In this document: positions 50,883 to 63,137 of the stretch, piece by piece | How positions within the stretch are numbered: position 1 is the stretch's first letter | Layout: each line of letters starts with the position of its first letter | Position numbers and translations under genes: made by a program | Notes under the pieces: generated by a model | What the model was told of the DNA's origin: nothing | Seen by the model: the letters and a program-made list of their open reading frames with translations, nothing else | The model's database searches: none | From: Rhypophila decipiens | Taxonomy: Eukaryota; Ascomycota; Sordariomycetes; Sordariales; Naviculisporaceae | DNA length: 64,000 bases | Reading direction: 5' to 3' | NCBI GenBank assembly: GCA_033297075.1 | Contig: MU858210.1 | Coordinates: forward strand, 1-64,000

Positions 50883-52968
50883 ATGAAGTCCTTCCGCACC
50901 CTCATCCTAGCTGCCCTCATCCTTGGCCTGGAAGCCTCACCTGTGGCCACTGGCAGTGCTCGTCCTTGGCGCCAAGTGAAGAGACAGACATCACAGCTTC
51001 GAGACAGCTATGATTTTGTCATTGCTGGCGGAGGAACCACTGGTCTTACCATTGCAGACAGGCTGACCGAAGCCTTTCCCGAGAGCAGGTACGCCACTTT
51101 GCGCGGATCAGGCTTGCACTGACAATCATCAGAAACGGTCCTCGTGATCGAATATGGCGAGATACAGCCCACGCCGGGAACTTTCGACCCTCCCCAAACC
51201 GTTTGGGGCGGAGCAGTGATTGGCCAAGCCGCGTACTGGACGTTCAATTCCCTGCCCAACCCCGACGTCAAGAACAAGACGGGGCTGGTTTTGGCTGGCA
51301 AGACAGTCGGAGGCAGCAGTGCCGTCAACGGCATGTTCTTTGACCGTCCGGCCCAGGTCGACTTTGATCTGTGGTCCAATATTGGCGGCGCCGGGCTGAA
51401 ATCCTGGGACTGGGATGGCCTCTTTCCCTTCTTCAAGAAGAGCGTGACCTTTACAGAACCCACGGCCGAGGTGGTCCAGAAATACGGCTACACTTGGGAT
51501 ATGTCGGCCTATGGGGGAACCACGCCCATCTACTCGACCTTTCCGCCCTTTCTGTGGGCAGACCACCCCATCATGCGCAATGCATGGAAGGAGCTGAAAG
51601 TCAAAGTCCAGAAGGAGTGCGCCGGAGGGTTCAAAGACGGACTGTGCTGGATCCCAATATCGGAGAATCCCATGACAGCGAGACGGTCGCACGCTGGGAT
51701 CGGGCATTACGCTGCAGTCAACACTTCGAGATCGAACTACGACCTCCTCGTCCGTCACCAAGTGACCAAGATAACCTATCCCAATGGACTCGACACGGGC
51801 CCTCCAGTTGTCCAAGTAAAATCCCTCGTTACCGAGAAGCTGTTCAACGTCAGCGCAAAGGCCGAGGTGATCCTTTCCGCTGGCGTCTTCAACACGCCGA
51901 GTATTCTCCTCCGAAGCGGCATTGGGCCAGACAATTACCTCTCGACAGCCGGCATCTCTCTTGTGCATCATCTTCCAGGGGTAGGATCCAATCTCCAGGA
52001 CCACTCTGGACCGGGTATCTCTTGGAACTGTACGTTTTCTATCAGTTTACATCTCAGCCGAAAATGAATCGTGCCCTAACTGCATACATGGAAATATAGA
52101 CACCCTCCCGTTCGAAGCCTCCATGTGGCCTCTGCCGAGCGCCATGCTCGACCCCGATTTTGTCGCCAACGCAACGGCCGACTTTGACAAGATACCAGCT
52201 CGGGGGCCCTACACTCTGGCGCAGTCCAACACGGCCCTCTTCCTTTCGCTCTCCAAGATGGCCTCGTCCACCCTAGCAAGGTCCATTTCCACCAAGATGC
52301 GGCAAATCGTGTCGGCCAAGACGTCTGCGTCATACCTGCCTCGTGAATCGCGTGCTCATCCGGAGCTGGTCGCCGGTTACGACGCACAGCTCCTCGCTTT
52401 AGCCAAGTTCTACGAGAATCCCCTGGCACCGACCCTCGAGGTCCCCTGGGCCACCGGGACCGCGGCAAGACTCATCTTTCTCCACTCGCTCAGTCGAGGG
52501 ACCGTCCGTCTGAACCTGAGCTCCCCTCTCGATCAGCCAATCCTGGACTTCCGCACTGCATCGAACCCGATCGATATGCTGGTCCATCTCGCCCATGTGC
52601 GGTTCCTGCGCAAGATCTACCAGACCCCGACGATGCAAAGGTACGGAGCTGTCGAGGTAGCCCCCTCTGAGGAGATTGCAAACGATGATGCGAAATTGGC
52701 CGATTACGTCAAAGATACCATGACCTTTAGCTTTATGCATCCGTGCTGTACTGCGGCCATGCTGCCTCCGAAGAAAGGGGGTGTGGTGGGTCCGGATCTC
52801 AAGGTTCATGGGCTGAAGGGACTGAGGATTGCAGACATGAGCGTCTTGCCGGTGCTTCCGAGCAGTCATTTGAGTGCGCTGGCATACGCAGTGGGCGAGA
52901 AGGCCGCTCATGCCATCATTGAGGAATGGGATGGCAAGGCCAAGGGCAAGGGCAAGGGAAAGCGCTGA
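50883..52968 (+). CDS. Secreted GMC-family FAD oxidoreductase (three exons)
   Basis: The spliced model is 655 aa: exon 1 50883-51084, exon 2 51133-52029, exon 3 52100-52968. A signal peptide (MKSFRTLILAALILGLEA) precedes the FAD-binding Rossmann motif YDFVIAGGGTTGLTIADRL, the VLVIEYG strand and the GMC signature GKTVGGSSAVNGM. The C-terminal catalytic region has the conserved His in FMHPCCTAAM and the SSHLSALAYAVGEKAA flavin motif; the tail is Lys-rich (GKAKGKGKGKGKR). Intron 2 has a normal GTACGT donor and a CCTAAC branch. Intron 1 keeps frame only if the donor is GC (A|GCAGGT), which restores the family's PEKTVLVIEYG; the nearby GTACGC donor would shift the frame. Such enzymes oxidise alcohols, sugars or metabolites outside the cell, producing hydrogen peroxide; the substrate is unknown. 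Confidence 0.88.
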
Positions 52969-53092
52969 TGGCCTGGGGAGTAATTATCACGATAAAGACA
53001 AGGGGTTTTTATGATGTGATAGCTGCGTCTGCTACATAGTACTGCCCTTGGATCGCAATTCATTATTGCCCTGTCATGCTCATCACCGTCCA

Positions 53093-54384
53093 TTACGACT
53101 CGGCATAAAACCACACATTATTCGGCGTCTGCTCGTAGACAGCACTCCTCAACGGGCTCTCAAACAAGTCCCTGACCTGATCCAAGTCATAGCCCGCGTT
53201 CAGCGCGAGCTGGAGCATGATCCTGGCCTGGGGAGCACCCAGATAACTGGCGTAGATGACAGGGCCTGGATTGGGAGCAGGCACACCCGTACCAGTGACT
53301 GACCTCGGTACAGTCACCACCGGAATGCCCTTCTCGGCCAGCTCAGCGGCGGCTTCTCTCGCACTGGGGCTCAAAGAGGCAGCCCCGGATCCCATGTGCA
53401 CGATACCCTTGGCTCCGTTGGCAACAGCAGCATGCATCAGCGTGGCATCGAAACCTTGATGTCCGTAGAAGATGACCACGCTGGGAAGATCGCCCTTGGT
53501 CTCGGTCACGTTGAAGAATGGCCTACCAGTGGGCAGAGAAGCCCCGTAGTAGAAATATGGCTGGCCGCCGAGAAAGACGCCAACATTGCCCTGCTCAATG
53601 GCCTTGAAGGTGTCGGGGGTGTTGGCGTTGGTCTTGGTGGAGTAGTAGATGGACGTGATGCGGTCGTTGAAGGCGATGAGACCACCGCGGTCACGGGCTG
53701 CCGGCGAGATGGCGGTTGCGACGGCCTGGAAGAAGTTGGATCGCCCGTCTGGGGAGATGTACGTATCGGGACGCATGGCTCCGGTTGCCACAAACGGCTT
53801 GGAGCAGTTTAAGCTGATGTCGACGCCAAAGGCCTGTCAAAGCGAAAGTCAGCAATTATGTGACAGGACCGTCTTCTTTAGATGGCACAACATACCGTCT
53901 CCTCGAGCGTGTTGGTGCCGTGAAACATGACGGCACCGGAAATGTCAGAGTCCTCGGCGCAGAGCAGGCGGTTGGCATACTGCGAAATGTTGAGAAAGAG
54001 CGACGAGTTGAGCCCGGCACTGCCACCGACGACGGGAAAGTTGACCACGGCCAGCTGGGCCATGCTCAGCACCTCGGACACATTGCCAATGACGTGCTCG
54101 ACCGAGAGAGGGGGCCCAGAGCCATAGTTGATGTTGTCCAGGCGGCTGTAGTTGGACGCCGACAAGATGGTGCCCTTGGCGCTCAGGATGCTGTCAACGA
54201 GTTAGCCATGAACGGCGACTATTCACGGAAGGTTTACTTACACAACCTTGGGAAGAGTCGAATCTTCAGAAATCCATGTGAGATCGGGAGCAAAAGATTC
54301 GCCGTGGCCCGGGTGGCCCTTGACTTGGGCCACCAGAGCACCAAGGCCCACCGCGAGGGCAGTTGTGAGTTGTGAGGTAAACAT
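53093..54384 (-). CDS. Secreted L-asparaginase-family protein with altered active site (three exons)
   Basis: The spliced model is 392 aa: exons 54384-54242, 54190-53896 and 53833-53093, donors GTAAGT and GTATGT, acceptors ACAG. A signal peptide (MFTSQLTTALAVGLGALVAQ) is followed by the asparaginase N-terminal region VVILSAKGTILSA; the nucleophile Thr of the usual TGGT motif is kept (Thr55), although the motif reads AKGT. The second signature, normally HGTDT, reads HGTNT, so the catalytic Asp is Asn141. Downstream the family block GAMRPDTYISPDG and VVIFYGHQGFD are present, and the full length is normal. Type II asparaginases hydrolyse Asn to Asp and ammonia outside the cell or in the periplasm. 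With Asp replaced, activity may be weak, altered or lost; the open frame, introns and signal show no other decay. Confidence 0.85.
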
Positions 54385-55325
54385 TTCGAGGCTGTGGTGT
54401 CAATTGTCTGGTGTCCATGTTGCGCCCTTGAGGACGGCGAATCCTTGTGTTTATATACATGTCGTTATCAGATCGAGGGTCCTTGGCATCATCGACTTGA
54501 TCCTCACAGTCGGTGATAACAATCATGAGCAAACCGTTGATGTCCGGAGCACTCCGCCCGGTCAAGCCTCTTATCTGGGTTATCTGGGGTTGGTATTCCC
54601 CTTTGAGCTTAAGAGCATGCATCCCGATGCTTGGCATGCCGACAACTTGGATCCGTATGCATGGTTTCTGGCAGGATCCACAGGAAAGAACTTGATGGGG
54701 TAAAAATGCTTATCTCGAGCTTTTGTGGAGTTTCGTTCTTGGGCGATTCCGAGACGGCGGTAATAGAAACATGTCACTGGTTGATGGGCGATGGCGATAA
54801 TGCAGAGTGAGCGAACATCTCATTGGCATGCAGCATTTGCCAAGCCCGTTCCTTTGGGGTATTCTGCGAAGAAAAGAATTCAGACGAGTCCAACTCGGAA
54901 GCCATTCTCAGTCTCAAACATTGGGCCATTGTTCAATAAATTGCTGTGATCCGAACTTGTTTTAATGCGTTTGTTGACAATTCTCCCCCTTTTAGTTGCC
55001 ACGGCAGCACCCCAGGATGAGGAGGTCAGCTTTAAAGCCCTAGTCGACAACGTCGACTCTCTGAAGAAAGACGTTGCATGTCTGTTTAACAAGTAGTAAA
55101 AGGTTCTTCAATGCACTTGTTACACGCTCAGAAATTATAAATGGGTCGAAGAGGGGACATGACTGGCGATCTCGAGATCTCGTGTCATTTGATTCATTTA
55201 ATCAGCAATATACAGCAGCCTCCGTTTATGAACAACCCAAAAGCGGCAAAGCCCAAGCTTGCTATCCTATCCATTATTACCTGGTCATCGTTTATATACA
55301 CTGAGAATCCTCCATCATATACCCC
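54385..55325. other. Intergenic region
   Basis: About 940 bp upstream of the asparaginase gene and downstream of the 57045 gene. No gene or repeat is seen apart from the TATA element next to the asparaginase start. Confidence 0.45.
54451..54457 (-). promoter_or_regulatory. Probable TATA box of the asparaginase gene
   Basis: On the minus strand TATATAA lies about 70 bp before the ATG at 54384. Confidence 0.5.
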
Positions 55326-57045
55326 TTACACCTTCTTCAGGTCCTTGTTCGCCTTGACGACAAAGGCACCGCGGTCCATGGTGTTGATCACAATGTAGCC
55401 GCTCGGCAGGAAGGGATAGTGGCTCCAGGATCCGGTGAATGTAATGTTTCCGCCTCCCGGCACGTTGTCATCCTCGGGGTGGGTGTCAAAGTAGGCAACC
55501 TCCTTGATGCCCTTTCCAGTGGGGTCCTTGGGCACGGAGCGCAAGTCGAGGATGCTGATGCCCAGGGCATAGTTGCTCTGGTACGAGAAGCCGTCCTTGA
55601 CGAACTGGTTGTGGTCGATGCCCTTGCGGAGCCCCTTGTAGTGGCCTGTCTGCTTGGGGCTCTCGAGAGACGAAATGTCCCAGATGTACGAGATGGGGTA
55701 GCCGTCGGCTGCAGGGCCCACGGCGTCGACTTCATCGTACTCGTCGTCAACAATGAGGTACTGCTGCCACATGGGGTCGAGCACCCAGCCTTTCAAAATT
55801 GTTAGCAGTGTGCATGCGAGACTGATGTTCAGAGGCAAGTAAATACCTTGGTGAGTATAAGACGCGCCCTCGTAGGAGGTGTTGGAGAGAATTTTAATGT
55901 TCTTCTTGTCGGTGACATCGAAGCTGTCGAGACGTATTAGCAGTCCATCGACTACGCCTCGAGACGAGTCAGGCAGCACTCACATGGTCAACGAATCCTC
56001 ATCATATCCGTAGCAGATGTCCCTGCCGTCGTACTTTCTGTCCGGCCCGCGATACACAATGCACTGCGCATCGTGGACATATCCGTCCTGGCCCGTTCCG
56101 CCCAGGGTCTTGGGGTTCTTGGGGTCCTTCAGGTCGAAGAACACCAGCCCGGCCCGGAGGGTTGCATTTCTCGGCGCGAACCCGACAGCCACTCCGTAGT
56201 CCCGCTCCTCGTTGGTGACGACGTTGTGGGATCTCCCGATGGGCAGTCCCTCGGTCCAGAAGCCAGCCAGGTCCTTGTCGTTGGAAAACACCACGGGGCT
56301 GGCCGGGTCGACGGTCTCGAGCTTCTCCAGATCAAAAATCTGAACGCCGTGGTCGACGGCCTCGCTGCCAATGACCACGTAGTGCTTGTACCCTTTGATC
56401 TCGCGCCACAGGGACGGCAGGGCAGTGGGGTATTGCGGCAGACGGCCGAGATAGATCAGTTTTCCTTGCTTGGAGACCTCGGAAAAGGAGGTGCCGTCTT
56501 CCTGGGCGATGGCCACAAACTCTCTGCCGCTGCGGTGGTTGTACCAGCCCCAGGATCCAGCACCGCGACCGCTAGCACTGCCGAGCTGGGAGTGCGTCTT
56601 GAAGTCGTAGAGATCCAGGTTCGAGCACTTGAATGTGTATTTGGGGTCGCCTGGCACATACGAAGCCATGCCGTCCTTGCAGGCAATAAAGTCCGTACTC
56701 GGCTGAGGCTCCGTCACGGTGTCGTGGTTCCCAGTCATCATGCTGATCATGGGGCTGCCTTCGGGAAAGGGCTTGTACTGGGTGGAATCGTACACCCCTT
56801 GTGCGTCGAGCTCATTCCATATCCTCTGTCATTCAATATCAGCTCGCTGGTCAGAAGGATGCAGTGATGGTGAGGTCCATGTCAGTACCCACGTTCTTGA
56901 GAGCCATGATCTGCTCGTGTCTGATGCCGCTGTCGTAGAGCTCGGCCTTGAGCTTCATGTTGACCTTCATCTCCTTGCCCGCGGCCACGCCAGCCAGCGA
57001 GCAGACAGCTGCCGCAACGGCCGCAACTCCCTTGGGCGTCCTCAT
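55326..57045 (-). CDS. Secreted choice-of-anchor/LVIVD-type beta-propeller protein (four exons)
   Basis: The spliced model is 511 aa: exons 57045-56893, 56825-55984, 55923-55847 and 55789-55326. Donors are GTGGGT, GTGAGT and GTATTT; two introns have TGCTAA branches. A signal peptide (TPKGVAAVAAAVCSLAGVAA) opens the protein. Most of the rest consists of beta-propeller-like repeats with DLYDFKTHSQLG, GVQIFDLEKLETV, VFFDLKDPKNPKTLG, YIWDISSLESPKQTGHY and GISILDLRSVP, each ending in a strand-turn typical of the LVIVD repeat/choice-of-anchor B group. Known relatives are extracellular or surface proteins with unknown ligand; no catalytic residue is visible. The first donor (AAC|GTGGGT) is the least certain junction. 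A TATATAT element lies near 57203, about 155 bp upstream. Confidence 0.8.
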
Positions 57046-59148
57046 GATGGCGGCCCACGACCGAAGGCGTTGTGCTGGGGTGGATGCAAGACCGGTATGG
57101 AACCAAAGGACCGGTATTCTTGGCCGAAGCTGATGCAGTGCAAAGACAGAGGACGGCTTGCCAAGAAGGCGGGAGAGGCAGAGACGCGGGTGGGTGGTGC
57201 AATATATACATAATACCGGGATTGCTTAAATGCTCTCTGGAAATTAAACGAGTGTCGTCTCCCAGCTGCCCCCCACTCGAGGCATCCCCTTGATCGAAAC
57301 GGCCGGGGTCGAATCAGTCGTGGTCAGCGCTTGCAAGGTGTCGGCCAGGTGCTAGTCATGATTCTCGCACTATTCTAGCACCCGTAGCACACCGAGACTC
57401 GATTCGCTTGTTTCTTTCTTCCAGATACTGCAACGGGTCCGGGATGCAGTACACGGTGTTGCAGGCGTTTATCCTCCTAATCAGTCGGCAAGCAAGATGA
57501 CTACTCGGATACGTCACGCTCCACTTCCCAAAAGGGGCAGGTGAGCAACCCTGGCCACGACCATGCCGTGGCTGCCGTGGTGGCTCCCGAGTCTGCGGCC
57601 AAGGGAAGCGGCTCTTGTCGTGGCGTTCATGGCAACTCGGACCATGTTGCAAGTGGCATGTCGACGACTCACAGGGTTGTACTGTACAACAGATCACACC
57701 TCCTACTTGCGTACCACAACTGAGAAGCGCGACGAATGGGCCTTTCCCCTCCTGTTTGCGAGATCAGAGCTACCGTTGGCGTCATGGACCAAAGGGGCAG
57801 GTAACCCATGTCCTCAACGGCTGCCTGGGTATTTCCACCCACTGAACCAGCGGATAAAGGAGCCGTGGAAAATGCGGCAAAACAGTCACTTCCCAGTCCC
57901 GAACGAACGGCAGATGGCAGCCAGAGAGTCAGTGCCTCGGGCAATATCGTCTAGATTCCACACGCCACGAATTGCCCGTGTACTGTACTACGGTATGCCA
58001 GTGCTGGCGGTGTTCCGCTATATATTAATTAACCCGATGCCATCAAGGTCAGACCCCCAATCTTCGCCCAATGCGAATGTAACATCCGCTCCATCACATC
58101 CGCGCGATCCCGGCTCGGCACTCGTCCAGTCTAGGAAGTTGAAACAAGCCTGTATTCTTCCCCAGTCCGCAGAGTGGCACTGCCCGAGATACTACCGCCC
58201 CTTGGAATCAAGTTGCCAATCACGTCGTGGTCATTATTCATCCTGGATATCTTGGACCTCGACGATAGGCATGGTAGCATTCGATCGCGACGGTTTCCTT
58301 GGCATCAAGCCCACCTCGTCCTCACTCTAGTCTGAGAGAGAATGACAGAGGAATTGTCGTTGATATATACGTAAAGTCACGGCAGAAATTGGACCAAAAG
58401 AGATGAACCTCTCTTCAGCAGCTCCTCGGTTTCCATAACACCCAACCAAGATTCCCGTCAATCGTCGTCAGCCATCTCCGTCAAGTCCATGTCATCAACC
58501 CCAACCTTCCATTCTAGGAAGGTCGTCAACACCAACAACTCATTTATTAACCGCAGCACTCTCCCCGCCCGGCCAGACGTTCGAGAATCCTCCCGGCAGC
58601 TACCTTACGCATCCAGTGCTGCTTGCGCCATCCTCCAGCTCGCCAAATTGAGCTGATGTCGTCAGCAGTTTTCTGGTGCTTAACCACACACTCGCCGAAT
58701 CACCAACGGTCATTTCTGTTCATACCAGGTACTCATTTTACTACCTAATTTTAATCTCACTATGTACACCAAGCACATGTCCATGTAAGGACATGCCCGA
58801 GAACCCTAATGGCAAAACCCCCCGCACACTCAGTCCGAGCCGAGGAAGCAAGACGAAACCCAACGCGTATACTCCAAACTGAGCCTGTTCGCCAGACATG
58901 GTATTACAAAATCTATATTCTGTAAGATATTTCACACCGAAGAGAAACGACGCAACAGACTTTGCGCAACAGAAACAGGTAATCTCAAGACGATATCGAC
59001 AAAAGATGTGACAAAGGGGATGACTGCATAAACAACAAAACGACAGTGTTTCGCAACGCAAAGGGGTATCTTGTTTTCGCTTGATTGGTGGTCCTTGTTT
59101 CGGTTTCCTTTTTACCTTGTATCATTCCTCCAAGACGTATTCCTCCAA
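57046..59148. other. Intergenic region
   Basis: About 2.1 kb between the 57045 gene promoter and the calcium ATPase stop. A 255-codon frame (57563-58330) and others overlap on both strands, have no signal, domain pattern or intron structure, and are treated as chance. No repeats were recognised. Confidence 0.45.
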
Positions 59149-62100
59149 TCATGGTTTGGCCTCGGTGACGGTCGTTGCCTTTGGCCCCGAAGACGACCCG
59201 GGCGCTGCGGGCAGATGCGTCTTGCTGCCCGGGGCCACTACCTTGGCCTTGTTCTTGGCCTTCACCTTTTGGTCATGCATGTACTCCTTGAACCCGCGAT
59301 GAATGTGGCGACGCGCCCGTTCGCCGCGCAGTGAAGTCCAACTCCTGAGCGGCGGCGAGATGCTATCGTCGTCGTCGGACGACGACTCATCGGGACGCTT
59401 GCCAACAACAGGCGCCTCCACGTCGCCCTCCTCGCCCTCGACCGGCTTGGCCGGCTTCTTCTTCTTCCAGAACGTGACCCAGGGTGGCAGGGTGATGTCC
59501 GGGATCATGGCCTCGAACCACCTGTCGGGAAACTTGCGGATGCAGGCGCCCCAGGGCAGCGAGATGGCACCAAGACCGATGGACATGCCCCATTCCTTGC
59601 CGTTGAGGGGGTGGATCTGGAATGTTTTGCCGCCCACAAAGATGATCAAGACCTGGCCCCCTATCATGACGAGGTTGATGCCGAGGAACCAGTAGTTCTT
59701 GGTGATGCCCTCAAAGATGTTGAGCTTGTTGTCGAGGCGGCGGTTGTTGATTTCGTTAAAGATCTGGAGCCAGACGAACGTGTTGAACACCAACGTGGAG
59801 AGCGACGTTTGGCTGTACTCGTCGTAGCCGTATCCGAGCAGCTGGTGACCGCCAAAGTACAGGGTGAAGGTGATGGCCAGCTGACAGACGGCCTGTCCGA
59901 AAATCATCTTCCACATCCTCGTGGTGATGAGAGGGGCCGATTTGCGGTCTGGCTTGCGGTCGAGAACCGAGGGCGCCGGAGGATCGGTGGCCAGGGCAAG
60001 CGCCGCAAAGGTGTCCATGATCAGGTTGACCCAGAGAAGCTGGACGGCCTTGAGCACCGACTCGCCCTTTCCGCTCGAGACGGCCGAGACAAAGGTGAGG
60101 ATGACGGCAGTGATGTTGACGGTAAGTTGGAACTGCAGGTACGAGAAATCGTCAGTTATTGCCGGATCAAAAAGAAAAGAACCAAGAACTTGCCTGCAAA
60201 AACTTCTTGACCGCATCGTTGACGGCTCGGCCCCAGCTGATGCCCTTGACGATGGAGGCAAAGTTGTCGTCCATGAGGATGATGGCAGCGGCCTCTTTGG
60301 CAACCTCGGTTCCAGCAATACCCATGGCGAATCCGATATCCGCCATCTTGAGCGCGGGCGCATCGTTGGTGCCGTCGCCCGTGACAGCCACCGTCTCGCC
60401 GAGCTCCTTGAGTATCCGGACCAGAATGCGCTTGTCTTCGGGGCTAGACCGGGCCAGGACCTGGAGATGCGGCACCAGTTCCTTGAGCTCCTCGTCGCTC
60501 TTTCGGCGGAACACGGGGCCCTCCATGGCAATACCGCCAGTCTCGGGCGTGTAGATGCCGCATTCCTTGGCAATGGCGCGTCCGGTGAGAAGATTGTCTC
60601 CTGTGACCATGCGAACGAAGACGCCGGCGCGTTGGCAGTCCTTGATGGCGTCCTTGACCGTGGGCCTCAGCGGGTCCTTGATTCCAAAGATGGCCACCAG
60701 CGTCATGTCCTTGTGAACCTTGTTGAATTGCGCGGCCGTCAGCTCATCCTCGCCTTCAAGCTCCGGGGGCGGCCAGACGTCGAAATCGCGGTACGAAGAG
60801 CCGATGGTGCGGAGAGTCTGTCCGGCATATGAAGTGATGGTTTGCGAGAACATTTCTTGGTCGTCTGCGGTCAGGTCGACAACCTCGGGCTCGTCTCCGC
60901 TCGCGTCGCTGATCACCTTGGTGCACTGGGCAAGCAGGATCTCGGAGGCACCCTTGGCGTAGGCTCGGAACTTGCCATTGGGAAGCTTGACCACCGTAGC
61001 CATGTACTTTACGGCCGAATCGAAGGGAAGCACCTGGACAACATTGGCGTTCGAGCGCTCCTCCTGGACGGGCGCAGCGCCAAGGTGGTCACGGCAGAGG
61101 GTGAGCAGCGCAACCTCGGTCTTGGAACCGACAAAGCTCTTCTCGCCGTCAACCTCGCCCTCAAACGCGGTCGAGTTGACGGCGTTGGACTGGATGATCA
61201 GCTGCTTGGTGCTTTCGCCGAGGCTCTTGACAAACTCGGCAAGAGGGACATTCTCGACCTTGGCCATGACTTTCTTGTCCGGCTTCTCGCTGGCATCAGA
61301 CGGCTCCTCGAGCATTTCGTCGGTTCCGCCAAAGCTCTTGAACTTTCCGATCGTAGTAGCGACCACTGTCATCTTGTTCTGGGTGAGAGTACCAGTCTTG
61401 TCGGAGCACACGGTCGTGGCGTTACCCATGGTCTCGCAGGCCTTGAGGACACGCACGAGATTGTTATCTTTCATCATGCGGGTGGTCGCAAAGGCAAGCG
61501 CAAGCGTGACAGCCAGCGGCAGGCCTTCTGGCACTGCGACGACGACGACGGTGACCGCGGTGATAAAATGAGTCAAGAACTCCTGGCCCTTTTGCGCAGG
61601 CGTCCCAGGGTTTGTCGAGAGGCCGGCCAGGAACTTGATCAGCAAGACGATGAACAGCAAGAGGGCAGCGCCGCCACCGAGCCAAGCGATGGAGTCGGCA
61701 AGCCTGTTGAGCTTCTTTTGCAAGGGCGTGTCGCCCTGTTCCGTGTGCATCGCCATGGTGATCCGTCCATAGCTCGAGTTGACACCGACGGCCGTCACCA
61801 TGAATGTGCCCGTGCCCTCGTTGACCTTGCTGCCAGAGATGATGAAGGGATCCATCTTCTCGATGGATCCGGGCTTGCCGCCCTTGGCAATCTCTTGCAG
61901 CGCAGCAAACACTTCGTCGGCGGGCGTCTTCTTGAGCAGGTCTGATTCGCCGGTAGCCGAGGACTCGTCGCACTTGACGCCATGGCCGGTGATGAAGACG
62001 CCGTCAACGGGAACCAAGTCGCCCGCGCCGAGGTGCATGATATCACCGACGAGGACGTCAAAGACTGAAATCTCGGCCGACTTTCCTGATCGAACGACCT

Positions 62101-63137
62101 TCACAGTGCGGTCGTTGTGCTTCTGGTTGAGCCGGTTGAACTGCCGTTCCATCTGCCAATCGTTGAGGGTACCCACGACCACGACGAGGACAATAGCCGC
62201 GATAATGGCTACACCCTCGACCCAGTCTAGCCGCGCCGCTCCCGCTTCGTGAAGCTTTTCCTCCTCGGACAGAGGTCTGAGTGCCGTGTAGAGCCCAAGC
62301 GCCAGAGAGATGATGGCGGCAAAGGTCAACAGAATCAGGACCTTGTCATTGTAGGTGATCCATGCTAGTTGCAAAAGGGTCTTGCTCTTCTTCTCGGGCA
62401 GCCGGTTCTCCAAAAAGGCCCTTCTCCGGTCAATGAAGGCATTGCCCGACTGGAGGGAAGGCGGCGGCGGCGCATCGGGATTGGGATCTTTGGAGGCATT
62501 GAAGACGGGTTCCGTGTCGCCATTGGCGCCGTATTTGGGTGTGCCCTTGGGAGCGACCTCTTCAAAAGGCACAACTCCATCGAGAATGGTCTCGTCGACG
62601 CTCAGCCCAGAGTCGCGATTCGTCCTGAGGCCCTTTTCCAAGCCGGCCAAGCCACCGAGGGCGTAAAAGGCATCGTAGCTTTTGGGATTGAACAGCCGGG
62701 AGAGCTGTCCGGGAGAGAAGGCGAACTTGTTGTCCTTTACAATGTACATGTCCTCGGTGCCGGGGTCCGGCGTGAAGGCATCGTGGACGTCGAGCCGGTA
62801 GCCATCACGGGTGGGGCTGGTGCCGTTCTCCTTGCCCGTCACGGGCGGCGCAAGCGTGTCATTCTGCGACGGTGGGGTGGAGCTCGACGGCTGTCAAAGG
62901 AGAGAAATGGGTCAGCTCAAGTACTCGAGGTCAGGCTGTTGAAGTCAAGTGTGTGTTCATGGGGAAGCCGGCTATTCGGCACGCGGTACAGAGTGACAAG
63001 CCATGAGTGATGCACGAAGCCAATGCAAGCTTCGGCCAAGAGACGACCCTGCAACGGTCCAACCATCGCAAGCGCGGCTGGGGATCAACAAAAGCTTAGC
63101 TCACCTCTAGTTTTGGAGGTTTATCAGATTCGTCCAT
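59149..63137 (-). CDS. PMC1: P-type calcium ATPase, PMCA/PMC1 type (three exons)
   Basis: The spliced model is 1237 aa: exon 1 63137-63105 (MDESDKPPKLE), exon 2 62890-60194, exon 3 60132-59149. All class IIB features are seen: actuator ATGES, the PEGLP helix (VAVPEGLPLAVTLALAFAT), phosphorylation site CSDKTGTLT (Asp about 508), TGDGTNDAPALKMADIGFAM hinge, and the C-terminal six-helix group starting FQLTVNITAVILTFVSAV. The C-terminal tail has DESSSDDDDSISPP and RSWTSLRGERARRHIHRGFK, a basic amphipathic stretch like a calmodulin-binding segment. The pump moves calcium out of the cytosol into the vacuole or across the plasma membrane (yeast Pmc1, Neurospora NCA-2). The second intron is GC-AG: CAG|GCAAGT; splicing it joins VNDAVKKFLQ to FQLTVNITA, as conserved in the family. 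The long first intron (214 nt) is unusual here. Confidence 0.92.

Noticed and set aside
57563..58330. 255-codon open frame on the plus strand
   Set aside because: Composition and repeats of basic/Ser residues look random; overlapping frames occur on both strands and no family pattern is seen.
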